From contig JAKZAN010000005.1 of the NCBI GenBank assembly GCA_023053545.1, positions 7,130,001-7,194,000 on the forward strand: 64,000 nucleotides of DNA, read 5' to 3'. The notes under the pieces were generated by a model. The model worked only from the letters and a program-made list of their open reading frames with translations. It was not told the DNA's origin and searched no databases. The stretch comes from Lepidurus packardi (lineage: Eukaryota; Arthropoda; Branchiopoda; Notostraca; Triopsidae). Shown one piece after another: positions 34,919 to 47,500 of the stretch. The stretch's first letter is position 1, and each line of letters begins with the position of its first letter. Both the position numbers and the translations under genes were made by a program.

Positions 34919-37900
34919 TTAATCCTTAACAAACAAGGATTGCAAGTGCTGATGAGTGCTTGTTGCCGTTGATGTGTTTGTCCCGGGCCCTGCTCCGGCT
35001 CTAACTCGCCAGGAAATGGTGCCTAAATTATTAGGCAAAGCACCGGCTCGCTGAAGACGGTCGTACACACTCCGGAACATAATATCGGTCAATCCTGGAG
35101 TGGGATCCGGTACGGATTCCACTGAAGGGCCGTTCATGCCTTGCTCTTTACATTGCAATTGCCAACGCGCCCTTTGGGAACGGTAAAAGACAACGAAAGC
35201 TGCTACAATGCCGCATTGAACCAGGCATACGACCAAAGCAGCGGCGACAATCGTAGACCGAGGTGAACAAAGCACACTACTGTTGTCCTCTTCACCGGTC
35301 ACACCTAATGACATAATGCCCATGAGCTTCTTTTCACTTTCTACTTTACAAAAGATTTCCGCTTCTTTGTTTACCTCCTTGGGGGGAATGCTGCCCAGGG
35401 TTAAGCCAAGGCTTCGAAGTTGGAGCCGAGGAACGACCATCAGGTTTAGGTTTTGTCTTCGCTTTCGATTCCTCTTGACCAAGCACTGATTCCTCTCCCA
35501 CGACCAACTGAAAAGAAAATGCTATCAGCTTAAACTGGTATTAGCCAGGAGGCTTTTCTGGTTAAAATTCACAGAAAACGTTCCAATTCGTCGAATCTAC
35601 GCTAGAAAGAAGATCCAATTGTTTAAATCTTACTCTCAATTGCAGCGGCAAATCTACTGGTAAAAGGACGGCTGGCGTTGGACTAGGATCCGAAGTGGTG
35701 TCCAGTGAAGTGTATGGAGTGGGTTGGAAGAGATCTATTTCTTCGTCTGGTTTAAGGTCAGGGGATGATTGCGATTCATGTGAAGCTAAAATTGGCGCCT
35801 CCTCAACGTGGTACACGTGGACATCACTTACGGGGTCCTCACTGGGAATCTCAGTGTTTGAGCTCTCTGGTTGTGATTCGTCTAGTGAAGGGCTAGTGTG
35901 CGTCTCCTGATACTTCTCTTGGATAGACTCTTGGCTGGAATTCAAAACCATAGAGACGGGTGTAGTGCTCGGTACTTCAAGCTCAAACTGTGTTGCAAAG
36001 AGCGATTCCCCTTCATCTTCCGTGCTGTTCAAATCCCTTCTGCGCCTTCCATAAGAATCCGATCCATCGACGCATCTGGCCTGCATCCACCAAAGAAAGA
36101 AAAAAAAGTTACAAAAGCTCTCCCACCACACAAGCGTTAAATCTGGCTTACCGGTGGGCAACGATCTTGACAAAACGTTACCGTGGCTACAAAATTGACC
36201 GTGGCAGTGGACGGGAAACGGAAAGCCTTGAAATCTGCTATTAAGGACCGCGTGTTATGTTCCACCCTCAAAGCAGGGAATATATTCGGGTCTCGCGGAC
36301 AACCTGACCCATCAATAAGGGTCATAAGCTCGCCGTTTTCTGTCCGTGCCTCCAAATTGCGTCCGAAGATGCCAAAAGCGGTAGCGGGATCAACTTCAAT
36401 GCGCAGAGTCAACAATTCGCCTAATCCTACCACTTGCGCTTCGCTTCCGCTGCGACTCACAATCCGCATTCGGACGCCAGGTGTCGGGGCGGTATTTGTC
36501 ACTACATTCGTGCCAGTAGGTCTAAAAGGCACGCTAAAATCCCACATAAACAAGCAGGATTAAACATAGCGCAAGAAAGAGAGATAGTTACTCACGTAAC
36601 ATCAATTCCGCCAGCTGAACCTAAGCTGTTGTCTCCAAATCGACCTCCGGAAGGGGCGTAAGACACAGTCTGCTCTGCCGCATCGAAAGAGCATTCCACT
36701 CGGACTGTTTTATCCGTGTCTTGCATAATTACCGGGTTTTGTTGGACAACTACGTGGTTAACATAGCGACCGCGGCCTTGGGCAACAGTTCCGCATTGTG
36801 ACCCTAATGGAATCCTTAAGATGAGCTGGTTTTGCCCATTTCCGAGCTCAAAACATGCTTGGGCGTTGCCCGTAGCGTAGACACGCCCACTGAAGGGTGC
36901 CGTGAACGCTAGAGTGATCAACATGTCCGACTGACTGCATTCCACCCTCACTAGAAGATTTATTATAGCGAAAAAAAGGATGGGAATATTGATTGATTTT
37001 TAGTTTTTTTCTCATCTAACGTCATACCGTTATTGCATGAGCCTTTTTCGGAATACATGAATTCTCGGTCCGTTTGCAAGACAGCGCTGGTACTGGCAGA
37101 GCCAGGTGTTCCACCTAAGGAAGTGGTATCTTCGGCGCTCAGCAAGCATAAACCTCGACCTCGATGCAGACTGACAGCTCGGCAAACAAAATCGCGTTCA
37201 GCATCGCACAACCGACGACACCCGGCCATCAATTCTGTCGCACTGCCCGACCTTCCTCCAACGGGGGTCAGTTTGTCCACCCAAGGCAACCACCGGCCTT
37301 CAATATTCTCGTATTCGCAGTGTGGAGGATCTACTCAGGAAAAGAAATGGAAAGGGAGAAAAAACACATAAGCCTCTTCCTTTTCTTTTTTTTACAGTTT
37401 ACTGCGTTCTTGTTCTGAAGCCGAGAAAAAAAAACTCGGCCCTTGAATGAAAAAAACATGGGCACTGGTTTAACATTTTTCCAATATCCATGAAAGTGGA
37501 CAAACGCCCTATAACGCTCTTTTTACGATCCGCAATATGGACAAAATCCAAGAAAACGACTGCCAAGCGTGACGAGATGTTTGAAACTAGAATACCCTAC
37601 CTGCAGTGCATTGGTTTTCCATATAATCCACATCCGTAGTAGCGGCTTGGAAACTGCGAGGTTGCGTACGCCTTGTTTCTGTGCTGATGCGGCAAATTCT
37701 CTCTCGGGTAACGTACTCGGCGGATCGACAGCTCCCAGGGGGCTGCCGCAAGCACAGGCCTAAGCAAGACTCCCTGGTTGGGACATTTCGCAAGATTTGT
37801 GTGTCGTGTCCATCCAATTCGAACCCCGGCACACGTACGAACGCCCAGGCTTTGCTACACCCGCGTTCTTCCACACAGACCTTTTCGTAGTAGACGGTGT

Positions 37901-40900
37901 TGGGCGTTGTGGTCAAGGGGACGCCGTCCGTGGTAGCTGAACGATCGAGTAGGAAACAACGCTGACGGGCTGAGTTTCTACCCGTTTCCAAAACGATTGT
38001 CATAGCGAGGCAGCGCTCCCCTAATCGCTCACACTCTCTCAAACATTCCGGCGTGACTGCAACATCTCCTCTTGGGCGGTATTCTTGGCTATTAACACAT
38101 AACATCAATAGCAAAAAATAAGATCTGATCTAAAACTTTTTTTTACCGTCTGGCGCCTACATGGTCAACGTTAACGGATTTCTCAAAAGTGGTATACGTG
38201 CGACAGCGTCTGGGATCAGGGCGGTGACCTATCGCATTAACATTATAGGGATCTTCGGTTGGGTAAGGTTGCCGACTGAAGGGGTCAATGGGGCGGGGCA
38301 AAGCTGGCCGCGAGAATGGGTCAACTGATGGGCGCGGCAGCAAAGGATTATAAGGAACGCGGGTTACGCCACTGGAACCGCCTCCAAAGCTGCCACCGAA
38401 ACTGCTGCTACCACTGCCACCGCTCCCCAAGATACTTCCTCCACCACCACTGCCTCCAAAGCTATTCGTTCCACCGCCAATGCTTCCAAAATTACTCCCA
38501 CCGCTACCAAAGCTACTCCCACTGCCGCTAAAACTACTTCCGCCGCTGCCAAAGCTACTCCCACTGCTGCCAAAGCTACTTCCGCCGCCGCTAAAACTAT
38601 TACCACTACCTCCGGATCCTCCAAAACTATTTCCGGCGCCACCAATAGTTCCAAAACTACCACCACCGCTTCCACTACTACCAAAACTAGCCCCACTGCT
38701 GCCAAAACTAGTCCCACCGCTGCCAAAACTAGTCCCACCGCCGGCGCCTCCTCCGAAACCAAGTCCGCTCCCCCCCGATACAACTCCGGTACCAACAAAC
38801 GTGTTAGTACTGACAGTATTACTGCCTTGACCTAGTAAGCAGTCCTTTTCTGCGTATATCCACCCGGTTTGAAACTGGAAGTACAGATTTAATTCACATT
38901 TAGCATAAAAAATGCCCAAAAGAAGACCATGATATTATTTTACTCTAAAATTATTTTCTTATAAAACTATTATTATTATTACTATAAAATTCGTTATATT
39001 GTTTTGTTATAAAATTCGTTGCCCAAGTCAGAAATGAATTTGAAAGCGGACCTGAGCTTGAGTAATAGGTGCTAGGGCGCTATCAATACTCGACAACAAA
39101 CAATTGTCGCGTGTACTGCCCAACGGCGAAAAGGCGTACGCCCGACAGCGGAAGTCGCGTTCCACATCACATGCTCGTTGACACGTAACTTCGGATATAG
39201 CAGCCAATGCTTTGTCAATTTGGCCAGGGATACGATCCCGCTGGGGCAATGCGTAACGACAACTGCGAACATCTAGGTGAACCACAACTCATTAAAACTT
39301 TTTCTTGAAATTTGCAACTACTCTTTGTGGTTGCGCTTTGTATATTACCTAAGTTGCACTGGTTCTCCAAGTACTCAATATCGGGAGCAGGTTGGAATGC
39401 CTTGGGCTGGGTAGTACGGTCTTCAGTATTCAAACGGCATTCCTGGCGTCTAGCATCGTAATTAGCTGAGCGGCAAGTGAACTGCCGCTCAGATAGACAT
39501 CTTTCTTGACATTCTAAGCGACTAGCAATACCTCGAGCTACTTCTCTCTCGAAGCCTCGTAGTTCCGCTTGTGGGATACGGTCAAATGTCCACTGAAGTC
39601 CGCAATCTTGGCCTAGTTTAAGATAGTCTCACTTCCGTGTAGTAACAAGGTAATCTTTACCTCTCAAGCAAACGGATTCCATGTAAACTACGCCTGAAGC
39701 TTGTCTCCAATCTCGGCGAGCTACAACAGTCGTGGTCTCAAATGATCGGCATTCTCCTCGCCTCAAGTCCACAAGAAAAGCAGCACAGCGGAGGTCTGCA
39801 ACGCATCTTCTGCCACAAGCGCTTAGCAAGCCTGACGCTGGTAATGGAGGCGTACCAGCATCGCGATGCAAAAGCTGGTCCCTTCCCAGCGGTACTGGTT
39901 CTTGACCCACCACTCGCTCGAAATGAAACGAACCAGTACCCCGACAACGATCATCCCCTCCAAAAGCAGTTGGAGGTCTGAAATTGTTTCCGCCGCCTCC
40001 CTCCCAAGGCCTCGGAGGAGGAGAGGTATTTGGAAAGGACCCCGAACCTCCGAAAGACGTACTGCCACTTGAAGGAGGCCCTGTGGGCCACGGATTATTG
40101 TTGTTCGGCACGAAAGGGCCCAAATTCGAGCCTACGGTGCCACCAAAGCCACCCCCTCCTCCACCCAGACTGTTAAAATCGGTTAAGTTTCTATCGCAGT
40201 TGCGTTCGGAGTAGTTGGTTCCTGGTCTGCTTTGCAAGGCCAAATTCCCCAAGGAAGCTAAATAACTTGTCTATTAATTTAATATCCAATAACATAGCAA
40301 AGGAAGGGGCAAGAAGGTTACCTGTGTCATCCGCTGACAGAAAGCACTGGCTTGCAGCTGGGTAATAAGAGAAAGCTCTGCAGAGAAAAGGTCTGTAGTT
40401 GACGCAAGAAGCCTGGCACTGGCTCTCGTCCGCAGTATTGGGCAAAACAACATCCAAATGACGCGGATAGGAATTTTCTGTCATCTTGAACCCACAGCTT
40501 CTATCGTCTAAAATAGTATTAATAAAAATAGTAATAATAGTAACAACAATAATAATAATAGGATAGTTGATAATAAAACATCTAGTTTTCAAAAAGCAGA
40601 CGTTTTCGTACTTTGCAAGCACTGATTCTCGAGGTAATCCACAGTCGGACTGGCATCCGTGAACTCTAAAGGACGCGAACGTCTGTGCTCGCTAGATAAA
40701 CGACATTCTGTGGTTTGGCTGTCATATTCGGCAGAAGCACACACGAATCGCGTCTCCTAAAAAGAAAAACAAGAAGATAGAAATTAAAGCTTCGAAAATA
40801 CGATTTGGTTAAAAAAGCAGAAAAACTTACTTGCAAGCAAGATTCTTCGCAATCCCTCCGACTCTGAACCAACTTAATGATACGGTCGTCAAATCCCCGT

Positions 40901-42612
40901 AACTCTTTGCCCGGCACTCGGTCAAAGGCCCAGATTCGGTCCCGGCAATTGCCAACGTTTCCTAAAATTACATTTTAATCTATGGATTTTAATTTAATTT
41001 AAAGGTTTAAATGTTTAAGCGAGCACTGTACCTCTTAAGCAGACTTTTTCGAAATATGAGCGACTCTCACGGGGTGTAATATCTTCATTCCGGCCTTGGC
41101 TATTCCGATCCAACCGTTGACACCTTCCAGAAGCATAATCGAGAGAAAAGGCTGGGCAATCTGCTCCAGCATCTAGGCAAAGCCGAGCACAATCCAGCGT
41201 GACCCCTGGGGATGCTGTAGCTGCCAACGGGAGAGGTTCTGTGCGTGCTGAGCGTAAGAAATGTCCGCTGACCTTCTCGAAAGTGAAAATTCCTCCCTCA
41301 CATTGACCTTTTCAACAAAATTTTTTATTCCAAGATGAACATTAGCGAAAATAATTCCTCACTTAGTGTGCAAATCTTTTCAGCATACAAAGCGCCACGT
41401 CTCTGCGGCATAGGAGGCGGTCCTTGAGGGGAAGCTAAACTTACAGCATCATCCCCACTCAAATAGCAACGGTTTTCTTCTGCCAGGAATCCAAATGACC
41501 GACAAGTGAAAGCCCGAGTCTAACGAACGAAAGTAGGCAGATTACAAGAACCGTCGTTTTTTGTTTCTTTTCGAAAATCCAAAATAGGCCAAGTCGAGAA
41601 TAAAAAACGACGTACTTGATCGCAAAGAGATTCACACTCGCCTTGTGACTGAGCAAACTCGATCTGATCCATGGAGGTGACCAGAGCATCGTTTTTGACA
41701 GCATAACGACAATCAGGTAAAGCTAGATTAAAAACATGATTGAATTGCCAATGACTTTAAAACCCGAGAGAATTTACAGCGAACACATTGGTTTTCCAAG
41801 TAATCCACACTCGACCCTTCCATTTTGCGAAAAGCACTTGGCTGAGTCCGGCGATCTTCTTTACTCAATCTGCACATGTTCTGCACAGGATCGTATTCGG
41901 CTGACCGGCAAACAAATTCCGTTTGCTCCAAGCACAGTTTCGCGCATTCAGCTCTGGAGAGAACATTCTTCTCTTCCCGGTCGTCAAAGCCCTGCAAAGA
42001 TGCACCCAAAACACGTTCGAAAGCCCACAATCGGTCGCCGCAAATCGCATTGAAATTAGTGACTAGAAACTACGAATCAGCCACCAAACTTTCTAGAAAT
42101 TTAGCGAAATACCTCCACGCAAGCATATCTTCTCGAAGTAGTTAACCCCAGCAGCATCTTTCAAATTGTCCCTTCTCGACACTGCTTCACGATCCACAGC
42201 CTGACACCGGGACGTTGAATAATCTACCCCGAAATAACCCAAGATTAAATCCTTGCCAAATTCTGCCCAAATTTGTCTGAATTTTACCGACTGTGAAGGC
42301 AGCACAAGATGCAGTTTGTTTGCAAATTGCTGCGCAATCTCTTGTAACTGCAGTTCCCGGCTGGGATAAAAGGCCTTGGACATTATTCACTGAAGCGAAC
42401 GTAACTTGACTGGATTTTTCATACGTCTCTATGCCTCCGAAACATTGTCCTATTTTTCGTAATATCGTTATATAAAGAAATGTGCGTGAATCCTATTTTC
42501 CTACGGAGGCGAGAAAGGATTTATTACCTTGGACTGTTGAGAGAGAAGAGGCGAGAATTATGAATATTGAGCAGCCAATTCGCCACGGTTCTTTTTGGTA
42601 CTGGTTCACCAT
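34919..42612 (-). CDS. nompA-like: PAN-module/ZP-domain apical matrix protein (NompA/NOAH type) with 12 PAN modules
   Basis: Predicted membrane-anchored apical extracellular-matrix protein. NompA links sensory dendrites to cuticle in flies, and NOAH-1/2 support nematode epidermal matrix. Twenty-one exons sum to 5949 nt (1982 aa). Exon 1 (42528-42612) encodes a signal peptide. Others: 42288-42449, 42113-42223, 41778-42062, 41616-41722, 41363-41519, 41032-41307, 40831-40961, 40612-40756, 40322-40507, 39661-40257, 39349-39612, 39052-39272, 38147-38874, 37601-38088, 37028-37330, 36596-36950, 36152-36533, 35634-36080, 35375-35507 and 34919-35304. Twelve PAN modules are followed by a ZP domain (VECSQSDMLITL, SGRVYATGNAQACFE, TVTFCQDRCPP), a furin site (GRRRRD), an acidic Ser/Thr-rich stalk, one transmembrane helix (IVAAALVVCLVQCGIVAAF) and a cytoplasmic tail. 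The donor after exon 13 (GTCCGC) is weak. Confidence 0.93.
38365..38770 (-). repeat. Gly/Ser-rich FGS repeat tract inside the PAN/ZP gene
   Basis: About 135 codons in exon 14 consist of short units such as GGSSFGSSGSSFGSGG, with Phe spaced every 7-10 residues. It is an imperfect tandem repeat at DNA and protein level. The tract is likely a flexible or self-associating spacer between the third and fourth PAN triplets. On the opposite strand it makes a spurious Pro/Leu-rich frame. Confidence 0.85.
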
Positions 42613-44561
42613 AGATATGAGCTGTTTGATAATAGAGTAAGGGCGTCGTTAAGGGCAGGGCTTTAGTTGAGGACATATTGGGTGCGAGAACTGTAGTGCT
42701 GGTGCTAGTAATGATGGTCACGGCGAAGGCATTGCATTCAACATGCATTGACATCGGAAATGAGATTCCGTTGCAGCCGGAAGCTGCGTACATCCAAGCG
42801 TGGCTGATGGCCAATCATGGATTTATTACAACAATAGCTTTGCCGTCACATAAATCGCATCGTCTGACCCAGTTCCGGTAGGCCTATTATTCAACTCTTA
42901 ATAAGCACTCAAATGCCATCGACCTGTGCCATCTACAAGCCTATAACACTATATGGCTATAGTACTGCGAACGTACATTCGATTTTCCACGTTTCTGAAC
43001 GTTCACTCAGACACGTGAATTTGACTTACCTTTCTCCTTACTCGATTCCACGCAGACATGATATCACTATTATAAATTCACTCTGAAAAATGCACCAAAA
43101 GTTTATTCAGTTTCTTTCTGATATACCACTATGACTGCGGAGAGCCCGTTAAGCCCATTTTGATTTTCTACCAATTTTGAAACGCGTTCAGAAACCCACG
43201 ACATCAACAACTCACGAAATAATGCAAAGTAACTCGAAACTGTAATTCTTAAATAAAGCTATTAGCTGTTTAGCAGTTTAGTACTAAAACCACAAACTGA
43301 CAAGCACGACACAAGGAATTCGGCGGGAAACTGACCCTTAGCTGGAAGGTCCGGTGCTAGAAGGTGCACAGGGCGGAAGTCACAAGTGGAGGGGCATAAA
43401 GCCACGCCTATTTCCGTGTTTCCTTTTATTTTTTTAACATCATTACACGAGTCCGTGAAACTGACACCTGTCTCCCACAAAAACGCGCTGCAATTGCATC
43501 GCAATTCTTGCGACTTTGTTTTTGAACTTGTGATGCAATGCACAATTTGTTCCATTTCGCAACACCGCCGCCAATCCCATCCAGGACAAATTTTGCACTC
43601 TCACGCCAAAACCATGCAAAGGCGTGGTTCATCGCTGCTTTCCCTTTCATAAGAGGAAAACGTCCGGGAGATACGCTAAGGTTATTTATTCGTTCTCCCC
43701 CTCCGAGGCTCCGACAAAACCTCTGTTACGGAGAAAGTATAATTTGTGCAATGTTTACACTAATGAATTTGGCAACTAAACATTGGAATCGTCCAGCGTG
43801 GCATTTTTGTCGGTCTCATGTTTTCATTACTATCCAAGCGTCAAATTCTTTTCAGGGTCAGTCCGAGACGGAGTAGTATCCAGTCTGGGCAACACCTTCT
43901 TTTGTATCCGCTAAGCCACACCCCTCCCTGAGCGGGAGCTATTTCGGGCATCATAACTGGTCATGCACCAAAGCTAATTATGTCTCTTTATCATCTCTTG
44001 GAAAAAAAAGAAGTACAACACGGGTTCAACAGTCTATTTTTAGATTAAACTTGGCATTTGTAATTCTAGAATAAATATGATACAAGCCACGCCTATATAC
44101 GTCCTGCCAGCCTTTTGGACATAACCCTGACACCTCTATGCCCCGCCTCCATGCAATATTAAGGCCTCCGCACTAGAATTCGCGAAAATATTTCCTTTCC
44201 TGACATCTTTCACGCAATACCAAACCAGAATGAAGAAGAGGCGGAGCGTGGCGGGGCCCATAGACTCCCTTGATTGGTGTGACAAGCTTGAACTATGGCC
44301 ACAATTGGCAGGACTGGGTGGAGCGGAAAAAAAAACAAAAAAAAAAACGGAACTTTGAAAGCAACACTGTTTAAAAAGAAGGAAAGCAGCAATCTTGGCT
44401 TATCGAGGTGAATGGATTGCCGTAACGAAAGTAAACTATGACAAAACCCAAGAAAAAATAAAGGAATCTAGCTGGAATCTTCTCTTGCAATCAAGAGATA
44501 CAGCCACAAGTGTCCGATAAACAAAAAGACAAAAAAATCCTAACAGACATTGTTCGAAAGG
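42613..44561. other. Intergenic region between the PAN/ZP gene and FCHO
   Basis: About 1.95 kb containing the PAN/ZP promoter and the FCHO 3' UTR. Short frames on both strands, including one at 42678-42881 with a hydrophobic start but no ATG there, lack family motifs. I see no supported gene or repeat. Confidence 0.3.
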
Positions 44562-47500
44562 TCAACAATCAGTGTGGGTGGGGCCTGATCCCGGGGGTGC
44601 TGCATATCGGTTCCGGTCCTCGGAATCACTTTCACACAGGTATTTGCCTACAGAGAAAACCACAGATTAGATTCATACAAGCTTACACAAGTCGAAATCA
44701 ACAGTTTAGCCCAACGCACCTGAAATAAACCGCCGCTTGACCAAAGAGAGGCGATAAGCGGCTCCCACAAGTTCCAAATCGGCTCCAGACAAAGTGGTCC
44801 CTTCGCAGACAAACTGTACAGCGGCTAAACCCGGTGATCCGGGACCAGAACTGAGTTCAAAACGTGCCCTTAACGAGCCAATTCCGCCTTCACTCCCATG
44901 GCCGGCCAAATCTGGTATCCGCCATAATGCCCGTCCTGTTTCACTCATCCTAGAATGAAACATGTTTGTCTTTAGGTCAATCAATCGAACAAACTAAACC
45001 CTTGCAGCTTGTTCTAAGTTAATATAAAAATAATGAATAAAGGCAGAGAAAAAAAAAGTCTCGCTTTATAGTCTTTGAATTTTTTAAAGATTCGAACAAG
45101 GAATCGAAATGTACCATTGGCCTGAAGGCACAGCAGCCATATCGGAGACTCCGCCTTCGACTGGCACCGAGAAATGGAGATTTAGAAGTGGATGAGGTGC
45201 TGCCATAGCATGGCCGTTGTACTTGTAGTTCAGGCGCAGATCTGTGTGTGGTGCTTCACATTTCCAATAACAAACCAAATGCAAAGGACACGAGGAGGCT
45301 CCATTTCCCGCTTTAACCTATCAGACACAAAATGATACCCCAACCAATGTAACTGAAAAAGAAATGAAGATAGCTACTTGGTATTTTAGAACGTCGACGT
45401 TGAAATAGGCAGCTTGGGGATTATTTTCGGCTTGCCGCTTTAACAAGGCAGTCAAACTATTCATATTAAACTCAAACACTGGCTCTGGGGATAACAAGCT
45501 ATGATTCCTATGAGCAATCGAATAATCGAAATGAATTAAATAAATTTGACAGAAAAAAATTGTGGGGAATATTGTAAACCGATATTACATGGTGAGGAGT
45601 TGGAGATTGGGTTGTATGTGTTTCATATCCAAACGCTGGACGTTTTTAAGGCGGAAAGTGAGAAGAGGTGGCGCTGGATGATGTGACAAGAACTGGACGA
45701 TTCCAGCAGGGAAAGAAACTAGCACATCGCCGAGAATCCGAACTTGGCACACGGACTCATCCTGCCCACGGAAAAAGGCATGGATGACTTCCTGGAAGGC
45801 AATCGCTAAAGGAATGGTATCGGCCAAGCCTAATGTGAGTGGGGAGGGACCACGTGAATATGACAAACCGCCAGATAAGCCTAAACTGGAGGCTGAATCG
45901 GCTCTGGATAAGGAAACTGACGCAGTTGCTGAGCTAGCGGACGGTGGTCTGGCAGGTGCCTACATTAACATGAAATAAGTATCTCAAATAAGTGTTGTAT
46001 ATCAATAATAAGTAACATCAAATAAGTATCTCAAAGACTGTTTGATCGAGACCCTTAAAAGTAAGAATCTAAAATATTCTAGTACGTATTTTAAGTTGCT
46101 AGAAATTGATTATAGGTCCCAGTTCTCCAGTGAATCGCTATCAAAGCCACATTCGTTTGTATAGTACGTTCGACTTAAACTCAGACTAGCCAAACTTCCT
46201 TGACTTACGCTTATACGCGTTCGTTTTAGTCTAAGCTTTGAAATTTTACGGAAGTCGACTTGGAAAGTCTCGAATCCAATACGAACTGTTTTAAGCATTT
46301 TTACAATTGCTTGTGGAAAGTAAACAATATACGAATATGATTTCCAATAGCAAATTATTGTTTTGTTCTGTGGGTCAGTTAATATGTTCCATTCACGAAT
46401 CAGATTTTAGTTTTATCCGGAGAACTGACGATGGGGCTGAGGAAGATGTTGACGGGATAATTGTCTCCCATTGGTTGTTTGCAACTTACGCTCGTGCTTC
46501 TTGTCCCAAAATTCAATGCTTCAGCGAAAAAATCGTTGATTGCCAATTAAAATAATTAAAAACCAATTCGTATTCTTGAGGAGCATATAATCCCTCCGCA
46601 CGCGCGTAATAAACAAAGGAAATACATAAAAAAGGGGCCGGGGTTAAGTTTAAGTCTGGGCACATGAGTACTCGTTAACGACTTGCCTGACTTGAGACTA
46701 AAACGAAAAGTCGACTTTCCAAGTCTAAGTAGACTACCTAAATAAAACGCTTATAAGACCGAAGTTTACCCATCTCAAACGCTTATAAGCGCAAGTCTCG
46801 GGTGGACTTTTAAGTAAACTTAAACTTTCGTCAAAACGAACGCGACTCAAATATTGCTAGACACTGTTTCTTTGTACTAAACCTAGGAACAATTCATTGT
46901 CGTACGTTATTCGATCTTACCTCGTTTGCTTGAGGTAGATTGGCTCCACTTCGACGAGAAGGAGGTCTGGGCAGGGCAATACTACCCAAAGTAGGCGTGG
47001 CTCCTCGACTGCCTGAAGCCCTGGCTGTAGCTGACGTAGCGTTAGCCTTTGGTGGCAAAGCTGGAACGATTTCCCCTACCTCTGCAAAGAGGTCCATCTC
47101 CCCTGTGACAACAAAACAATGTAAAATTAGAACACACATTTCAAGACAAACGTCCAGTATACCGGAAGAGGCAGTGGCATATCGGCTGGCTTCGGTAGAA
47201 GCAGAGCCGGAAGTTTGACCCGTTGGGCTGAGACTTAGAACGGGAGGAGGTGTGGCTATTGATGGACTGGACAACGTCGATGCTGGAGGCGACGAAAAGT
47301 TTAATCCGGCCAAATCCTGACTGGATTTGCTTCAAAATAAATAAGAGAAAAATAAATCACATGGTTTCCTAACATTTATTTTTTTTAAATCTAACATGCT
47401 TACTTACCCTAAACTGTGCTGACCCAACGAAACTGATTTTTTCATAGAAGTTTCAGATTCCGCCGGGACGTTTTTTTTCGCCTAGACAAAAAATAATCGT

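Noticed and set aside
35375-35482. Continuous minus-strand frame (Met at 35482) upstream of the PAN/ZP transmembrane helix
   Set aside because: Splicing 35305-35374 out joins the conserved LVVGEES segment to the transmembrane exon in the correct phase and makes the total length a multiple of three; the continuous frame fits neither.
38480-38830. Plus-strand Pro/Leu/Lys-rich open frame of 116 codons
   Set aside because: It is the exact antisense of the Gly/Ser-rich tract of the PAN/ZP gene; low-complexity sequence keeps several frames open.
42678-42881. Plus-strand frame with a hydrophobic start resembling a signal peptide
   Set aside because: The frame opens with TTG; the hydrophobic run lies upstream of the PAN/ZP first exon in antisense and the rest has no motif.
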